Shown in pieces: positions 49,728-58,856 of a stretch of DNA of 64,000 nt; the stretch's first letter is position 1, and each line of letters opens with the position of its first letter. Where the stretch lies: the NCBI GenBank assembly GCA_020630495.1, contig JAHDBH010000001.1, positions 17,889 through 81,888 on the forward strand. The letters are read 5' to 3'. Origin of the DNA: Saprospiraceae bacterium (GTDB lineage Bacteria > Bacteroidota > Bacteroidia > Chitinophagales > Saprospiraceae). The position numbers and the translations under genes were made by a program. Under the pieces are notes generated by a model that did no database searches, was not told the origin of the DNA, and worked only from the letters and a program-made list of their open reading frames with translations.

Positions 49728-50810
49728 TGGGCTTATCTTATTGTCCTGGCCGATTAGCTGACGTGCTCAATTACTTAGGTGTAGCCTATCTCTGCATGGT
49801 GCTTTACTGGATTAGCATTCGCCTATTGATCTATATGTCCTTGTATTCTCTATCGTATGGTTGATTTATTGATCTCATCTGGTGTCAATGGGTTGTTTTT
49901 CTGGTGTAGATGCAATAAACCTTGTAAATATGGGTGGTCTCTACCGCTATTTTCAGCCATTGACTCCGTGGTGATGTAAGCTGTAGGCTGCAGGAAGACG
50001 TCTCAGAGATAGATGCAAATATGCGGTACAGGAAATTTGCTGGCGAGTATATAATCTAGGCTTGATTTTTCGTGTAGAAAAGCAGTTTATAGTCATTAAT
50101 GCGTATACCAATTAATTGCTAATCTCTCGACGTCTCACAAAAACGTAAATTAGCTGTGCGCATGCATCAGTCAAAAGTCTAGGAATATTTTTACTAGGCA
50201 AAATTGCACAGAATATGATCTATGTATTTTATTGATGATTAATGAGACTTGAGTATTCTGTTACTCTATTCTCCATTATTCACAAGCTCACTGAAGACTA
50301 CCTGCCAGTAGGCTGGCAGAAAGACACTAGTCGCGATGCCCCTTGACAGAATTAATCACAATGCAATTAGGTTTGAATATATCCAGTATCTGTCCGTAGC
50401 AAAATTTGCGCACACAGAAGCTAGGTCCATTCATATAAGCCATGAACTTCCCGTTACTTATCATAAGAAATAATCCCGTCAAAAATTCTCAATGCACCAA
50501 TTGGGGTGAATGAGATAATGTGAATAAATGATCGACTTGCCTACAGAGAAGAGGTGGGTAAATTATTAAGTATTTATGGATAGGCTTGGTATAAGCCATG
50601 ATTAGTATATCGTAGAGCGAGATTTAGTTTCAAAAGATAAATGACATTACGATTTATCAATATTCGCGATGACTTGTGAGCATACCGTAACTGAGACTGG
50701 TGTGCGAGCGAATAAATTGGATGTAGCAGAGCGAACTATTATTGGAGTTTAGTCTCGCGATCTCATAGGCTTCCCTTTCCTGTGAAGAATGGTAAGGTTT
50801 TTGAAATATC

Positions 50811-50828
50811 ACATTTGGGCGAAAGCCC
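50811..50828 (+). repeat. Dispersed hairpin element copy 16
   Basis: ACATTT GGGC-GAAA-GCCC. Confidence 0.75.
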
Positions 50829-51029
50829 CAAGAACACAACAACATCTGTAGCTCTGTGTAATCATAGTCAGGAGATGATCTGACGCCGAGATCATATGTT
50901 GAATAGGTCTTATATGTTATAAAAAAATGTATCAGATGCCGTGACACTTTGATGATCTCGACGTCTATTAATGAACAGACCCAAATAGGTCTGGCGATGT
51001 ATATTTGTGCTCCCATAAGTCTGACCTAC

Positions 51030-52946
51030 ATGAACACTTTCAATTCCATCCTAGCCGCCTTTCTGGTAGTGAGCTGCGCTACCGGGCTTTCAGCCCAGGA
51101 ATACAGAAGCCTTGACGGCTACGGTAATAATTTTGCCAATCCTCGCTGGGGATCGGCAGGGGCCGAGATGCCTCGATTTGCGCCAGCTGACTACAGTGAC
51201 GGTGTGAGTGCTCCTACGGGCATCAATCGTCCCAATCCTAGAGACATATCCAATCACATATTTGATCAGAAGGAGCTCAAGTTTGATCTGGTAGGCTTGA
51301 GTGATTATGTCTGGGTATTTGGTCAGTTTATAGATCATGACTTCGCACTGGTATTTGACGATCATGAGGAGTCAGCAGTGGTGCGGGTACCCATGGGTGA
51401 TGAGCATTTTGATCCAGAGTCCCTGGGTATGGCGATCATACCTATGTTCAGATCTCAGGCGAGTGCTGGTACGGGTATCTCCCGCCAGAGTCCTAGAGAG
51501 CATGATAATGCCATATCCGCGTTTATAGATGCAAGCGGTGTCTACGGATCGGACGAGGCTAGAGCTCATTGGCTCAGAAGCTTTGAAGATGGGAAGTTGA
51601 AGGTCAGCGAGGGCAATATGCTTCCATGGAATACCACGACGGGAGAGTATGACGCGCCAGTAGACCCTGCAGCGCCCCTCATGGCAGATGACACAAGAGC
51701 TAATGAAAAGCTCTACGTAGCTGGTGATCTACGAGCTAATGAAAACGTACTCCTACTGAGCATGCATGCGCTACTCGTCCGCGAGCACAATCGCATATGT
51801 GATGTCAAGAAAGCAGAACACCCTGAGTATACAGATGAAGAACTCTATCAGGAGGCTCGCAGATGGGTAGCAGCATATCTACAGGCAATTGTCTACAATG
51901 AATGGTTACCTACCATGGGAATCGAGTTGCCTGCTTACGAGGGTTACGATCCATTTGTGCGTCCAGATCTCTTCAATGAGTTTTCTGGAGCGGCTTTCCG
52001 GCTTGGACATACGATGATTAATAGCGAGATTCCGCGCCTAGACGCGGATGGTCTGTCTATACCCGAAGGGCCCATCAGTCTCAAGGATGCATTCTTTGCT
52101 CCGCAGCAGGTAAAAGAGTTAGGCTCACTTGATCCCATGCTACGAGGCATGTCTGTGCAGATCCAGCAGGATATGGATGATAAGCTCATTGATGATCTGA
52201 GAAATTTTTTGTTTGGTCTTCCAGGCTTTGGAGGCTTAGATCTAGCGAGTATCAATATTCAGCGAGGTAGAGAGAGAGGCCTCGTAGACTTCAATAATAT
52301 GCGCCTTGCGCTTGGCTATGCGCCCTACAGTAGCTTCGATCAGATTCACAGCGATCCTGCGGTGTACCAAGGACTGGAGCACATGTACGGCAATGTCAAT
52401 GACATAGACCTTTGGGTAGGACTCTTGGCCGAGCAGCACATCCCAGGAACCATGCTCGGTGAGACGATTACAGAGATTATACGTCGTCAATTCACCGTAT
52501 TGAGAGATGGTGACCGGTTTTTCTATCTCAATGATGATGCTTTCACCTCAGAAGAACAAGAGAGGATATCGTCTACTACTTTGGCGGATATCATCAAGAG
52601 AAACTCTGGAGTAGAGAAGCTACCTACTAATGTCTTCAAGGCGCGCGAGTTCAAGGACATTGACTTTGAGAGAGTTGATCTGGAGCCAGTAGATATGGAC
52701 GTTGTTGCCTTCCCCAATCCGACTGTGGACATATTGGCGTTTTCTACTTATTCCCTCACAGAGGCTGATATGGATGTCATAATTTACAATCCTCTCGGTA
52801 CGATAGTCTATCAGGACAAGGTACAGATCGCGGAAGGTGTAAATAATTTTACTCTAGACGCATTTGCCGATTATCCTGCGGGAGCCTATCTGCTTGTCCT
52901 TCAGCGTGGTGAAGAATCGACTTCTCGCACGATCATCAAGAAGTAA
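51030..52946 (+). CDS. Secreted animal-type heme peroxidase with T9SS type A sorting domain
   Basis: YVWVFGQFIDHDFAL; SAFIDASGVYGSDEARAHWLRSF; LLSMHALLVREHNRICD; FRLGHTMI; INIQRGRERGL; C-terminus AFPNPTVDILAFSTY. Confidence 0.92.
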   Translation: MNTFNSILAAFLVVSCATGLSAQEYRSLDGYGNNFANPRWGSAGAEMPRFAPADYSDGVSAPTGINRPNPRDISNHIFDQKELKFDLVGLSDYVWVFGQFIDHDFALVFDDHEESAVVRVPMGDEHFDPESLGMAIIPMFRSQASAGTGISRQSPREHDNAISAFIDASGVYGSDEARAHWLRSFEDGKLKVSEGNMLPWNTTTGEYDAPVDPAAPLMADDTRANEKLYVAGDLRANENVLLLSMHALLVREHNRICDVKKAEHPEYTDEELYQEARRWVAAYLQAIVYNEWLPTMGIELPAYEGYDPFVRPDLFNEFSGAAFRLGHTMINSEIPRLDADGLSIPEGPISLKDAFFAPQQVKELGSLDPMLRGMSVQIQQDMDDKLIDDLRNFLFGLPGFGGLDLASINIQRGRERGLVDFNNMRLALGYAPYSSFDQIHSDPAVYQGLEHMYGNVNDIDLWVGLLAEQHIPGTMLGETITEIIRRQFTVLRDGDRFFYLNDDAFTSEEQERISSTTLADIIKRNSGVEKLPTNVFKAREFKDIDFERVDLEPVDMDVVAFPNPTVDILAFSTYSLTEADMDVIIYNPLGTIVYQDKVQIAEGVNNFTLDAFADYPAGAYLLVLQRGEESTSRTIIKK

Positions 52947-52955
52947 CTTGGCTGC

Positions 52956-53891
52956 GTGAATCGACGTGATTTCATAGTAAGTAGTCCTGCTCTCGTCTCT
53001 GCACTGCCACTGCTCAGTGCCCGTGCTGTGAAAGGTCGCACTGCGCAGGTCATCTGTACGTGGAATAATCCTCGAGCAGCAGAAGCGGCTATGGCGAAGT
53101 ATGCAGGCGATGGTAGCGCATTAGATATGGTAGAGGCGGGAGCTAAAGTGCCTGAGTCCGACGCTGGAGATACATCCGTAGGCTACGGTGGACTTCCAGA
53201 TCAGTCAGGCAGGGTGACGCTAGATGCATGCATCATGGATCATGAGATGAACTGCGGAGCCGTATGCTATGTCCAAGGATATGCACATCCTATAAGTATC
53301 GCCAGAGCTGTGATGGAGCGTACAGATCATGTGATGCTTGCAGGTGCTGGGGCTGAGGCTTTCGCCAAAAAGCATGCATTTGCGCGAAAGCGCCTGATCA
53401 CTAAGAATGCCAAGCAAGCACTCAAGGAATGGAAAAGAAATCAAGTACAAGGAAATAATCATGATACGATAGGAGTGCTTGGTAGGGATATGAACGGCAG
53501 GATAGCGGGAGCATGCAGCACATCTGGTCGAGCTTATAAACTGCCAGGTCGCGTAGGGGACTCGCCTATCATAGGAGCTGGGCTCTATGTAGATGGAGCT
53601 GTAGGTGCTGCCGCAGCTACAGGCATGGGCGAGCACATACAGACGGTACTAGGGAGCTTTGTGGTGGTGGAGATGATGCGACAGGGAAAGAGCCCAGATG
53701 AGGCCTGCGCCATGGCCGTGGATAGAGTCATATCCGCATTTCCTGACAGCCCAGAGCAAGCAGCATTTGTGGCCCTATCACGCGATGGTGTGTATGGTGC
53801 ACACGCACGGCTTGCTGGCTTCACAGTTTGTATAGCAGGAGATGAGGGTATAGAGGTATATGACGCAAACTATACGGAAGCAAACAGATAA
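52956..53891 (+). CDS. N4-(beta-N-acetylglucosaminyl)-L-asparaginase / isoaspartyl peptidase family (Ntn hydrolase)
   Basis: GGLPDQSGRVTLDACIMD; NNHDTIGVLGRDMNGRIAGACSTSGRAYKLPGRVGDSPIIGAGLYVDG; GTG start, MNRRDF leader. Confidence 0.92.
   Translation: MNRRDFIVSSPALVSALPLLSARAVKGRTAQVICTWNNPRAAEAAMAKYAGDGSALDMVEAGAKVPESDAGDTSVGYGGLPDQSGRVTLDACIMDHEMNCGAVCYVQGYAHPISIARAVMERTDHVMLAGAGAEAFAKKHAFARKRLITKNAKQALKEWKRNQVQGNNHDTIGVLGRDMNGRIAGACSTSGRAYKLPGRVGDSPIIGAGLYVDGAVGAAAATGMGEHIQTVLGSFVVVEMMRQGKSPDEACAMAVDRVISAFPDSPEQAAFVALSRDGVYGAHARLAGFTVCIAGDEGIEVYDANYTEANR
53376..53393 (+). repeat. Dispersed hairpin element copy 17
   Basis: GCATTT GCGC-GAAA-GCGC; adjacent inverted imperfect copy at 53356-53373. 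Confidence 0.8.
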
Positions 53892-53925
53892 TTATCCTAG
53901 ATTTGATCCAAATCACGGCAGAGAC

Positions 53926-54591
53926 ATGACCAAGTTTTTTATAGCAGATGATCACCAGCTCTTTATAGATGGACTCAAGTGTCTTGTGGAGCAAATGCAG
54001 GGATACAGCTGCTGTGGCTCTTGTCTATCGGGCAACGAGCTGATCAAGCAACTCGGAGGGGTGGTGCCAGATCTACTGCTTCTAGATCTCAATATGCCTG
54101 ATGGAGATGGCATGAGCGTGATCCCAGACATCAAGAAGATGTATCCTGACATGAAGATCCTGGTCATCACAAGTTACAAGAATCAAGGACTGATGACGGA
54201 CGCCTACAAGATGGGTGTTGACGGCATGTTCTTTAAGCAAGACTCCTCAGAGAAATTGCTTAGTGCCATCGCTGAAGTAGTGTCTGGAGAGGTCTACATG
54301 CCTCAGGGGCGGTCCATATTTCCTAAAAAAAAGGTCGAGACTCCTACGGTAAATCCCAAGTACGGAGATAGATATATGCTTGTAAAGAGTCTGACACCCA
54401 GAGAGTTAGAAGTGCTTAATCTATTGTCTGAGGCTAAGGGTGTGAAAGATATTGCTGGAGAACTTTACATCAGTCAGGAAACTGTCGCAGTGCATAAAAA
54501 GAATATCATGAAAAAGCTACAAGTCAATAATGTAGCGGGCATGGTGAAGTTTGCGATAGAGCAAGATCTCGGCTCTGATATCATGCTCTGA
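53926..54591 (+). CDS. LuxR-family response regulator
   Basis: REC domain FFIADDHQLFIDGLKCL...LLLDLNMPDGDGMSV; HTH LTPRELEVLNLLSEAKGVKDIAGELYISQETVAVHKKNIMKKLQV. Confidence 0.95.
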   Translation: MTKFFIADDHQLFIDGLKCLVEQMQGYSCCGSCLSGNELIKQLGGVVPDLLLLDLNMPDGDGMSVIPDIKKMYPDMKILVITSYKNQGLMTDAYKMGVDGMFFKQDSSEKLLSAIAEVVSGEVYMPQGRSIFPKKKVETPTVNPKYGDRYMLVKSLTPRELEVLNLLSEAKGVKDIAGELYISQETVAVHKKNIMKKLQVNNVAGMVKFAIEQDLGSDIML

Positions 54592-54611
54592 GCTTGCAGA
54601 GCTTTCTTTTT
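54585..54611 (+). terminator. Terminator of the response regulator gene
   Basis: GCTCTG-agcttg-CAGAGC followed by TTTCTTTTT. Confidence 0.65.
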
Positions 54612-54715
54612 CCTCATTCCTACGTCTACTAAGTAGCTGGTACCGTTTTTGGTATCATAGGTGTCATCTTGGTAATTTTTGGCTCTAGGTGCCCTAGAGA
54701 GTTGTACGTATTATG

Positions 54716-54723
54716 TACTTTTG
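54716..54723 (+). promoter_or_regulatory. -7 promoter element TACTTTTG
   Basis: TAnnTTTG match upstream of the cohesin/SprB-like gene. Confidence 0.5.
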
Positions 54724-54747
54724 TCATTAGATTTCTAGCTAAACCTG

Positions 54748-57609
54748 TTGAAAATCATAGGATTTATGAATTATAAAGGATTGTTATTTACTTTATCCTT
54801 TCTCCTTTGCCTCACTACCACCTACGCCCAATTGCAATTGAGCGCTGCAGGCGGGTCAGGAGATCCAGGGACGAGCTTTCAGACTGACATCGTGGTCAGC
54901 AATTTTGATGATCTGGTAAGTGCTCAGTGGACGATAGTATGGGATCCTACTGTTCTTAGATTTGAGGAGTCCACTAATATCATTACGACTCTACCAGATT
55001 TTTCATCAGGTGCTATAGGAGACTTCGCCGCCAACACAGACGCAGGACGCATCACCGTATCATGGAATGAAAGCAGCTTTACTCCCGTAAGTCTTCCAGA
55101 TAACTCTGTATTGTTTTCTATAGAGTTTACGGCTATAGGCGCACCTTGTGATACGACATCTATAGCCTTTGCCAATGCTCCTCTCAGCATAGAGGTGATC
55201 GATGAGAATGAGGACGAAGTAGACGTGGACATATCCAATGGCCCATTTATGATTCCAGGCACTGACTGTGAGAATACTGGCGGTGGGGACTTAGGGTTTT
55301 CCATAGATCCAATCAATGCTGGCGCTGGAGATGAAGTATGTGTACCGATCGTGGTCACTGGATTTGAGTGTATCAATACCATTCAGTTCTCTATCACTTT
55401 TGATGAAGACGTACTAGAATATGATCGATTGGGTGAAGTGAATCTCGCAGGATTTGGATCTGCTAATTTAGGGACCCTTAATGCGGACAACGGTGTCCTT
55501 ACCGTGGTATGGTCTGACAGTGGCACTGATGGCGAGACTCTTCCAGATGGTTCTACCATATTTGAGCTATGCTTCAACGTCATAGGCGCTGAAGGGTCTA
55601 CAGGCATGATAGAATTTGGCGGTGCGCCCCTTGGTATCGATATCACCAATAAAGACGGCGAGACAGTCCCCGCCACATTTGGTGATGGGGTGGTCACTAT
55701 AGTCAATGCAAGTAGCGTAGTTACATTTAATGTCGGCAGTGTCACAGGATGTATGGGAGATCTGGTTACAGTCCCCATGACAGTAGAGGGCTTTGATTGC
55801 ATCGAAGCAGCACAGTTCTCTCTTGCTTATGATAGCGACGATCTAGAATTTGTAGAAATCATCATACCGACTGATGGACTCCCTGGCCTCAACAGTGGCA
55901 CATTCAATGGACCACCGAGCCTTCCAGAAGGTCAGATAGCCATGGCCTGGACGATTCCTGGCGTAGACTGTGAATCTCTGGATGATGGTGCTGTACTGTT
56001 TGAGGTAGTATTCAGACTTATCGGCGCTGATGGATCTTCCAGCTCCATTACCATCGGAGACGTGCCTCTCCCCAAAGAAATAGGTGGAGACGGTGGTACC
56101 TTACCGGCCAATTGTAATCCAGGATCTGTGTCCATCGACTGCTCCTCTGGCTGCACCCTCGACATGCTTGAGAATATAGAGTGTGACGGCGATGATCTCG
56201 GTAGTATCTTCATCAGCGTCAATGGTGGCTCCGGTAACTTCACATATCTATGGAGCAACGGTAGCACAGACGAAGACCTCATAGGAGTACCAGCTGGAAT
56301 GTATAGTGTAGTCGTCACAGATACGGATAACGGTAGCACGAGCAATTGCGGACCCTATGAGATAGTCGAAGAATTCGGTATATCGGATGATACAGAGGTC
56401 ACAGGCGTAGCATGCGGGACCACTGGCACAGGCGCTATCGATCTAGTCATCTGCGGAGTAGCAGATAATATAGAGTGGACTATGGACGGTAATTTCTTCA
56501 GCGTGCAAGAAGACTTGACGGCTCTGGATGAGGGAGTCTATGTAGTCATCATTACAGACGCCGCAGGCGTACAATTTACTGAGACATACACAGTCGCAGA
56601 GAGTAGTGATATTACCTTGGATAATACGGTGATCATGAATGAGACTTCTGCCGGCAGTGATGGTTCCATCGATATCACAGTGAGCGGTAGCGCTACACCA
56701 TTCACCTATCTATGGTCTAATGGCGCTACGACTGAAGATATAGCTAATCTACCCGCAGCTTGCTACAGTGTCACGATTACGGATGCAGATGATTGCATGG
56801 TGGTATTTGATGATATCTGTGTGACGAGTGATGGCCTCCAGGTAGATGTACAAGTATCAGGAAATGGAGAATTTGCCATCAGCTGTGACGGTGAGGCAGA
56901 TGGATCTATCACACTCACACCACAGAATGGCATGGCGCCATACACTTACGAGTGGTCTAATCCTGCATTCAATGGTATGAGCAGTATAGATAGTCTGCGA
57001 GAAGGTGCCTACACGGTGACAGTGACTGATGACAATGGCTTGACATTCATGAGGACCATCATGATTATAGCACCTGACCCTATTGACATCATTATTGAGC
57101 GCGAATGCGCTAGCTCAGATACAGAGGCAGATGGAGTGTTTGTGGCAGCACCCGAGGGTGGCGTAGGGCCATACTCGTACGTCTGGAATGCTGATCCCTC
57201 AGAGACATCAAATCGATTGTCAGGGATCATGGCAGGAGAGACTGCTAGTGTAGTAGTCACAGATGCCAATGGTTGTGTAGAAGCGTTGGGTCAGGAAGAT
57301 TTTCCTGCGATGTGTATCGATGGAGGAGAGTGCTTCACAGGTCGCGAAGTCATAACTCCCAATGGAGATAATCTCAATGATGAGCTCCGTATAGCCTGTC
57401 TGCCCAGTAATAATAGACTTGAGATATTTAATCGCGTAGGAGAGCGCGTATGGCGAGCTGATAACTATCGCAATGACTGGAGAGGAACTAGTCAGGCGGG
57501 CGATGATCTAGAAGATGGCACGTATTACTGGGTCATGACAGTCATCACTGATGATAATCGAGAAGTCTTTTACAGAGGTCATGTGACCCTGTTGAGAAGA
57601 TTAAATTAA
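54748..57609 (+). CDS. Cohesin-like and SprB-repeat secreted protein with gliding motility C-terminal (T9SS type B) domain
   Basis: Three cohesin-like modules (e.g. AQWTIVWDPTVLRFEES), SprB-type GSGNFTYLWSNGSTDEDLIGVPAGMYSVVVTD repeats, C-terminus REVITPNGDNLNDELRIACLP...EIFNRVGERVWRADNYRNDWRG. Confidence 0.88.
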   Translation: MKIIGFMNYKGLLFTLSFLLCLTTTYAQLQLSAAGGSGDPGTSFQTDIVVSNFDDLVSAQWTIVWDPTVLRFEESTNIITTLPDFSSGAIGDFAANTDAGRITVSWNESSFTPVSLPDNSVLFSIEFTAIGAPCDTTSIAFANAPLSIEVIDENEDEVDVDISNGPFMIPGTDCENTGGGDLGFSIDPINAGAGDEVCVPIVVTGFECINTIQFSITFDEDVLEYDRLGEVNLAGFGSANLGTLNADNGVLTVVWSDSGTDGETLPDGSTIFELCFNVIGAEGSTGMIEFGGAPLGIDITNKDGETVPATFGDGVVTIVNASSVVTFNVGSVTGCMGDLVTVPMTVEGFDCIEAAQFSLAYDSDDLEFVEIIIPTDGLPGLNSGTFNGPPSLPEGQIAMAWTIPGVDCESLDDGAVLFEVVFRLIGADGSSSSITIGDVPLPKEIGGDGGTLPANCNPGSVSIDCSSGCTLDMLENIECDGDDLGSIFISVNGGSGNFTYLWSNGSTDEDLIGVPAGMYSVVVTDTDNGSTSNCGPYEIVEEFGISDDTEVTGVACGTTGTGAIDLVICGVADNIEWTMDGNFFSVQEDLTALDEGVYVVIITDAAGVQFTETYTVAESSDITLDNTVIMNETSAGSDGSIDITVSGSATPFTYLWSNGATTEDIANLPAACYSVTITDADDCMVVFDDICVTSDGLQVDVQVSGNGEFAISCDGEADGSITLTPQNGMAPYTYEWSNPAFNGMSSIDSLREGAYTVTVTDDNGLTFMRTIMIIAPDPIDIIIERECASSDTEADGVFVAAPEGGVGPYSYVWNADPSETSNRLSGIMAGETASVVVTDANGCVEALGQEDFPAMCIDGGECFTGREVITPNGDNLNDELRIACLPSNNRLEIFNRVGERVWRADNYRNDWRGTSQAGDDLEDGTYYWVMTVITDDNREVFYRGHVTLLRRLN

Positions 57610-57631
57610 TCTAAGCGAGAAGAAATCTATC

Positions 57632-58585
57632 ATGAAGAATATTCTAGTTGTTGCGCTATTATTGCTTTTAGGCCTTTCGGCCAAATGCCAAGATCGTGGT
57701 CTCTACACTCAGTATTATATGAATTTAGAGCTGGTCAATCCAGCCTACACAGGTACCGATGGAGAGCATGAGATCCTATTCAACTATAGAAATCGCTGGG
57801 CTGGCTTTCCTGGAAATCCTAAAATGATCAGTGTCGCATACGATGGACTGATCACAGATCGAGTCGGTCTTGGAGCACAGTTGCACAGCGAAAGCATCGG
57901 AGCCCTCAATAGATTGAGATTACAGCTTCAATATGCATACCATTTTGGTGGTGAAGATCTAGATATGTCTCTTGGACTCACCACTGAGTACCATCAGTAT
58001 AGTTTGGACAATGACGTCCTCACTAGTGACTTCTATGACGCCAATGATGCTATCATCATGGCAGCGGTAGATAATGTGAGCTTTTTTGATATGACTCTCG
58101 GCTTTCATGGAAAGTATCGAGAAGATCTATTCTTTGGGGCAGCCCTGCCTAGCCTTATCCGCACGCGAATAAGTAGCATTGACATCGAGGATTTTGATGA
58201 TACGCTAGAGGAGTCACCACTGGACTACTACTTCGTATACGCTGGCTACAGATGGGACATGAAGGGTGGGGATTACTACCTAGAGCCATCCATAGCCGTG
58301 AAGAAGGTCAGACGCATAGACACGACGATAGACTTTAATCTGAAAGCAGGATTTCTCGATGACCGCCTCGTGGGTGGTCTGAGCTATAGTACAGGAGCTG
58401 GCAACAGATTTGGCTTTCTGGTAGGTACGAACATTGATAATTTTCAATTTATATACAGTTATGATGCATCATTTCTTGATTTTCAAGAATTTAATGCAGG
58501 AGGACACGAGATTACGATTGGACTGACCCTAGGTCAAATGACGAACAACACCGACCGAGCTACAGACGCGACGAATAAGTTCTGA
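57632..58585 (+). CDS. PorP/SprF family type IX secretion membrane protein
   Basis: GLYTQYYMNLELVNPAYTGTDGEHEILFNYRNRWAGFPGNPKMISVAYDG. Confidence 0.95.
   Translation: MKNILVVALLLLLGLSAKCQDRGLYTQYYMNLELVNPAYTGTDGEHEILFNYRNRWAGFPGNPKMISVAYDGLITDRVGLGAQLHSESIGALNRLRLQLQYAYHFGGEDLDMSLGLTTEYHQYSLDNDVLTSDFYDANDAIIMAAVDNVSFFDMTLGFHGKYREDLFFGAALPSLIRTRISSIDIEDFDDTLEESPLDYYFVYAGYRWDMKGGDYYLEPSIAVKKVRRIDTTIDFNLKAGFLDDRLVGGLSYSTGAGNRFGFLVGTNIDNFQFIYSYDASFLDFQEFNAGGHEITIGLTLGQMTNNTDRATDATNKF
57671..57688 (-). repeat. Dispersed hairpin element copy 18
   Basis: GCATTT GGCC-GAAA-GGCC. Confidence 0.75.
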
Positions 58586-58705
58586 GGCTTTGGTACGATT
58601 TCTGCAAGAGATGAGATGATATCACCATCCTTTAGGTAGATATTACGATTTTGGGTAATATGAAATATACCCAATTTTTGTAGTATGGTGGCTTGAGCGA
58701 TGCTG

Positions 58706-58713
58706 TATCTTTG
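58706..58713 (+). promoter_or_regulatory. -7 promoter element TATCTTTG
   Basis: TAnnTTTG match ~145 bp upstream of the 58857 ATG. Confidence 0.5.
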
Positions 58714-58856
58714 CGCAGTTGGAAGAGGTATGTGCCTTTTTCACCATACGTGTATATGGGATTTTGACGAAGCCTGTGTACGCATGACGACGACACGATG
58801 ACGAACAGACGAACACTTTTTAATCAATCATTTTATTTCTTAAAAACCGTAATCTC

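Noticed and set aside
50657-51016. 119-aa minus ORF upstream of the peroxidase
   Set aside because: No signal peptide, domain or start context; overlaps the peroxidase 5' end; more likely non-coding.
51080-51100. GGGCTTTCAGCCC in the peroxidase signal peptide
   Set aside because: Palindrome without the GAAA tetraloop register or TTT flank; not counted as a copy.
54924-57269. Several Ser/Pro/Thr-rich minus-strand ORFs (152, 139, 137, 86 aa)
   Set aside because: Antisense shadows of the cohesin/SprB-like gene, with typical biased composition.
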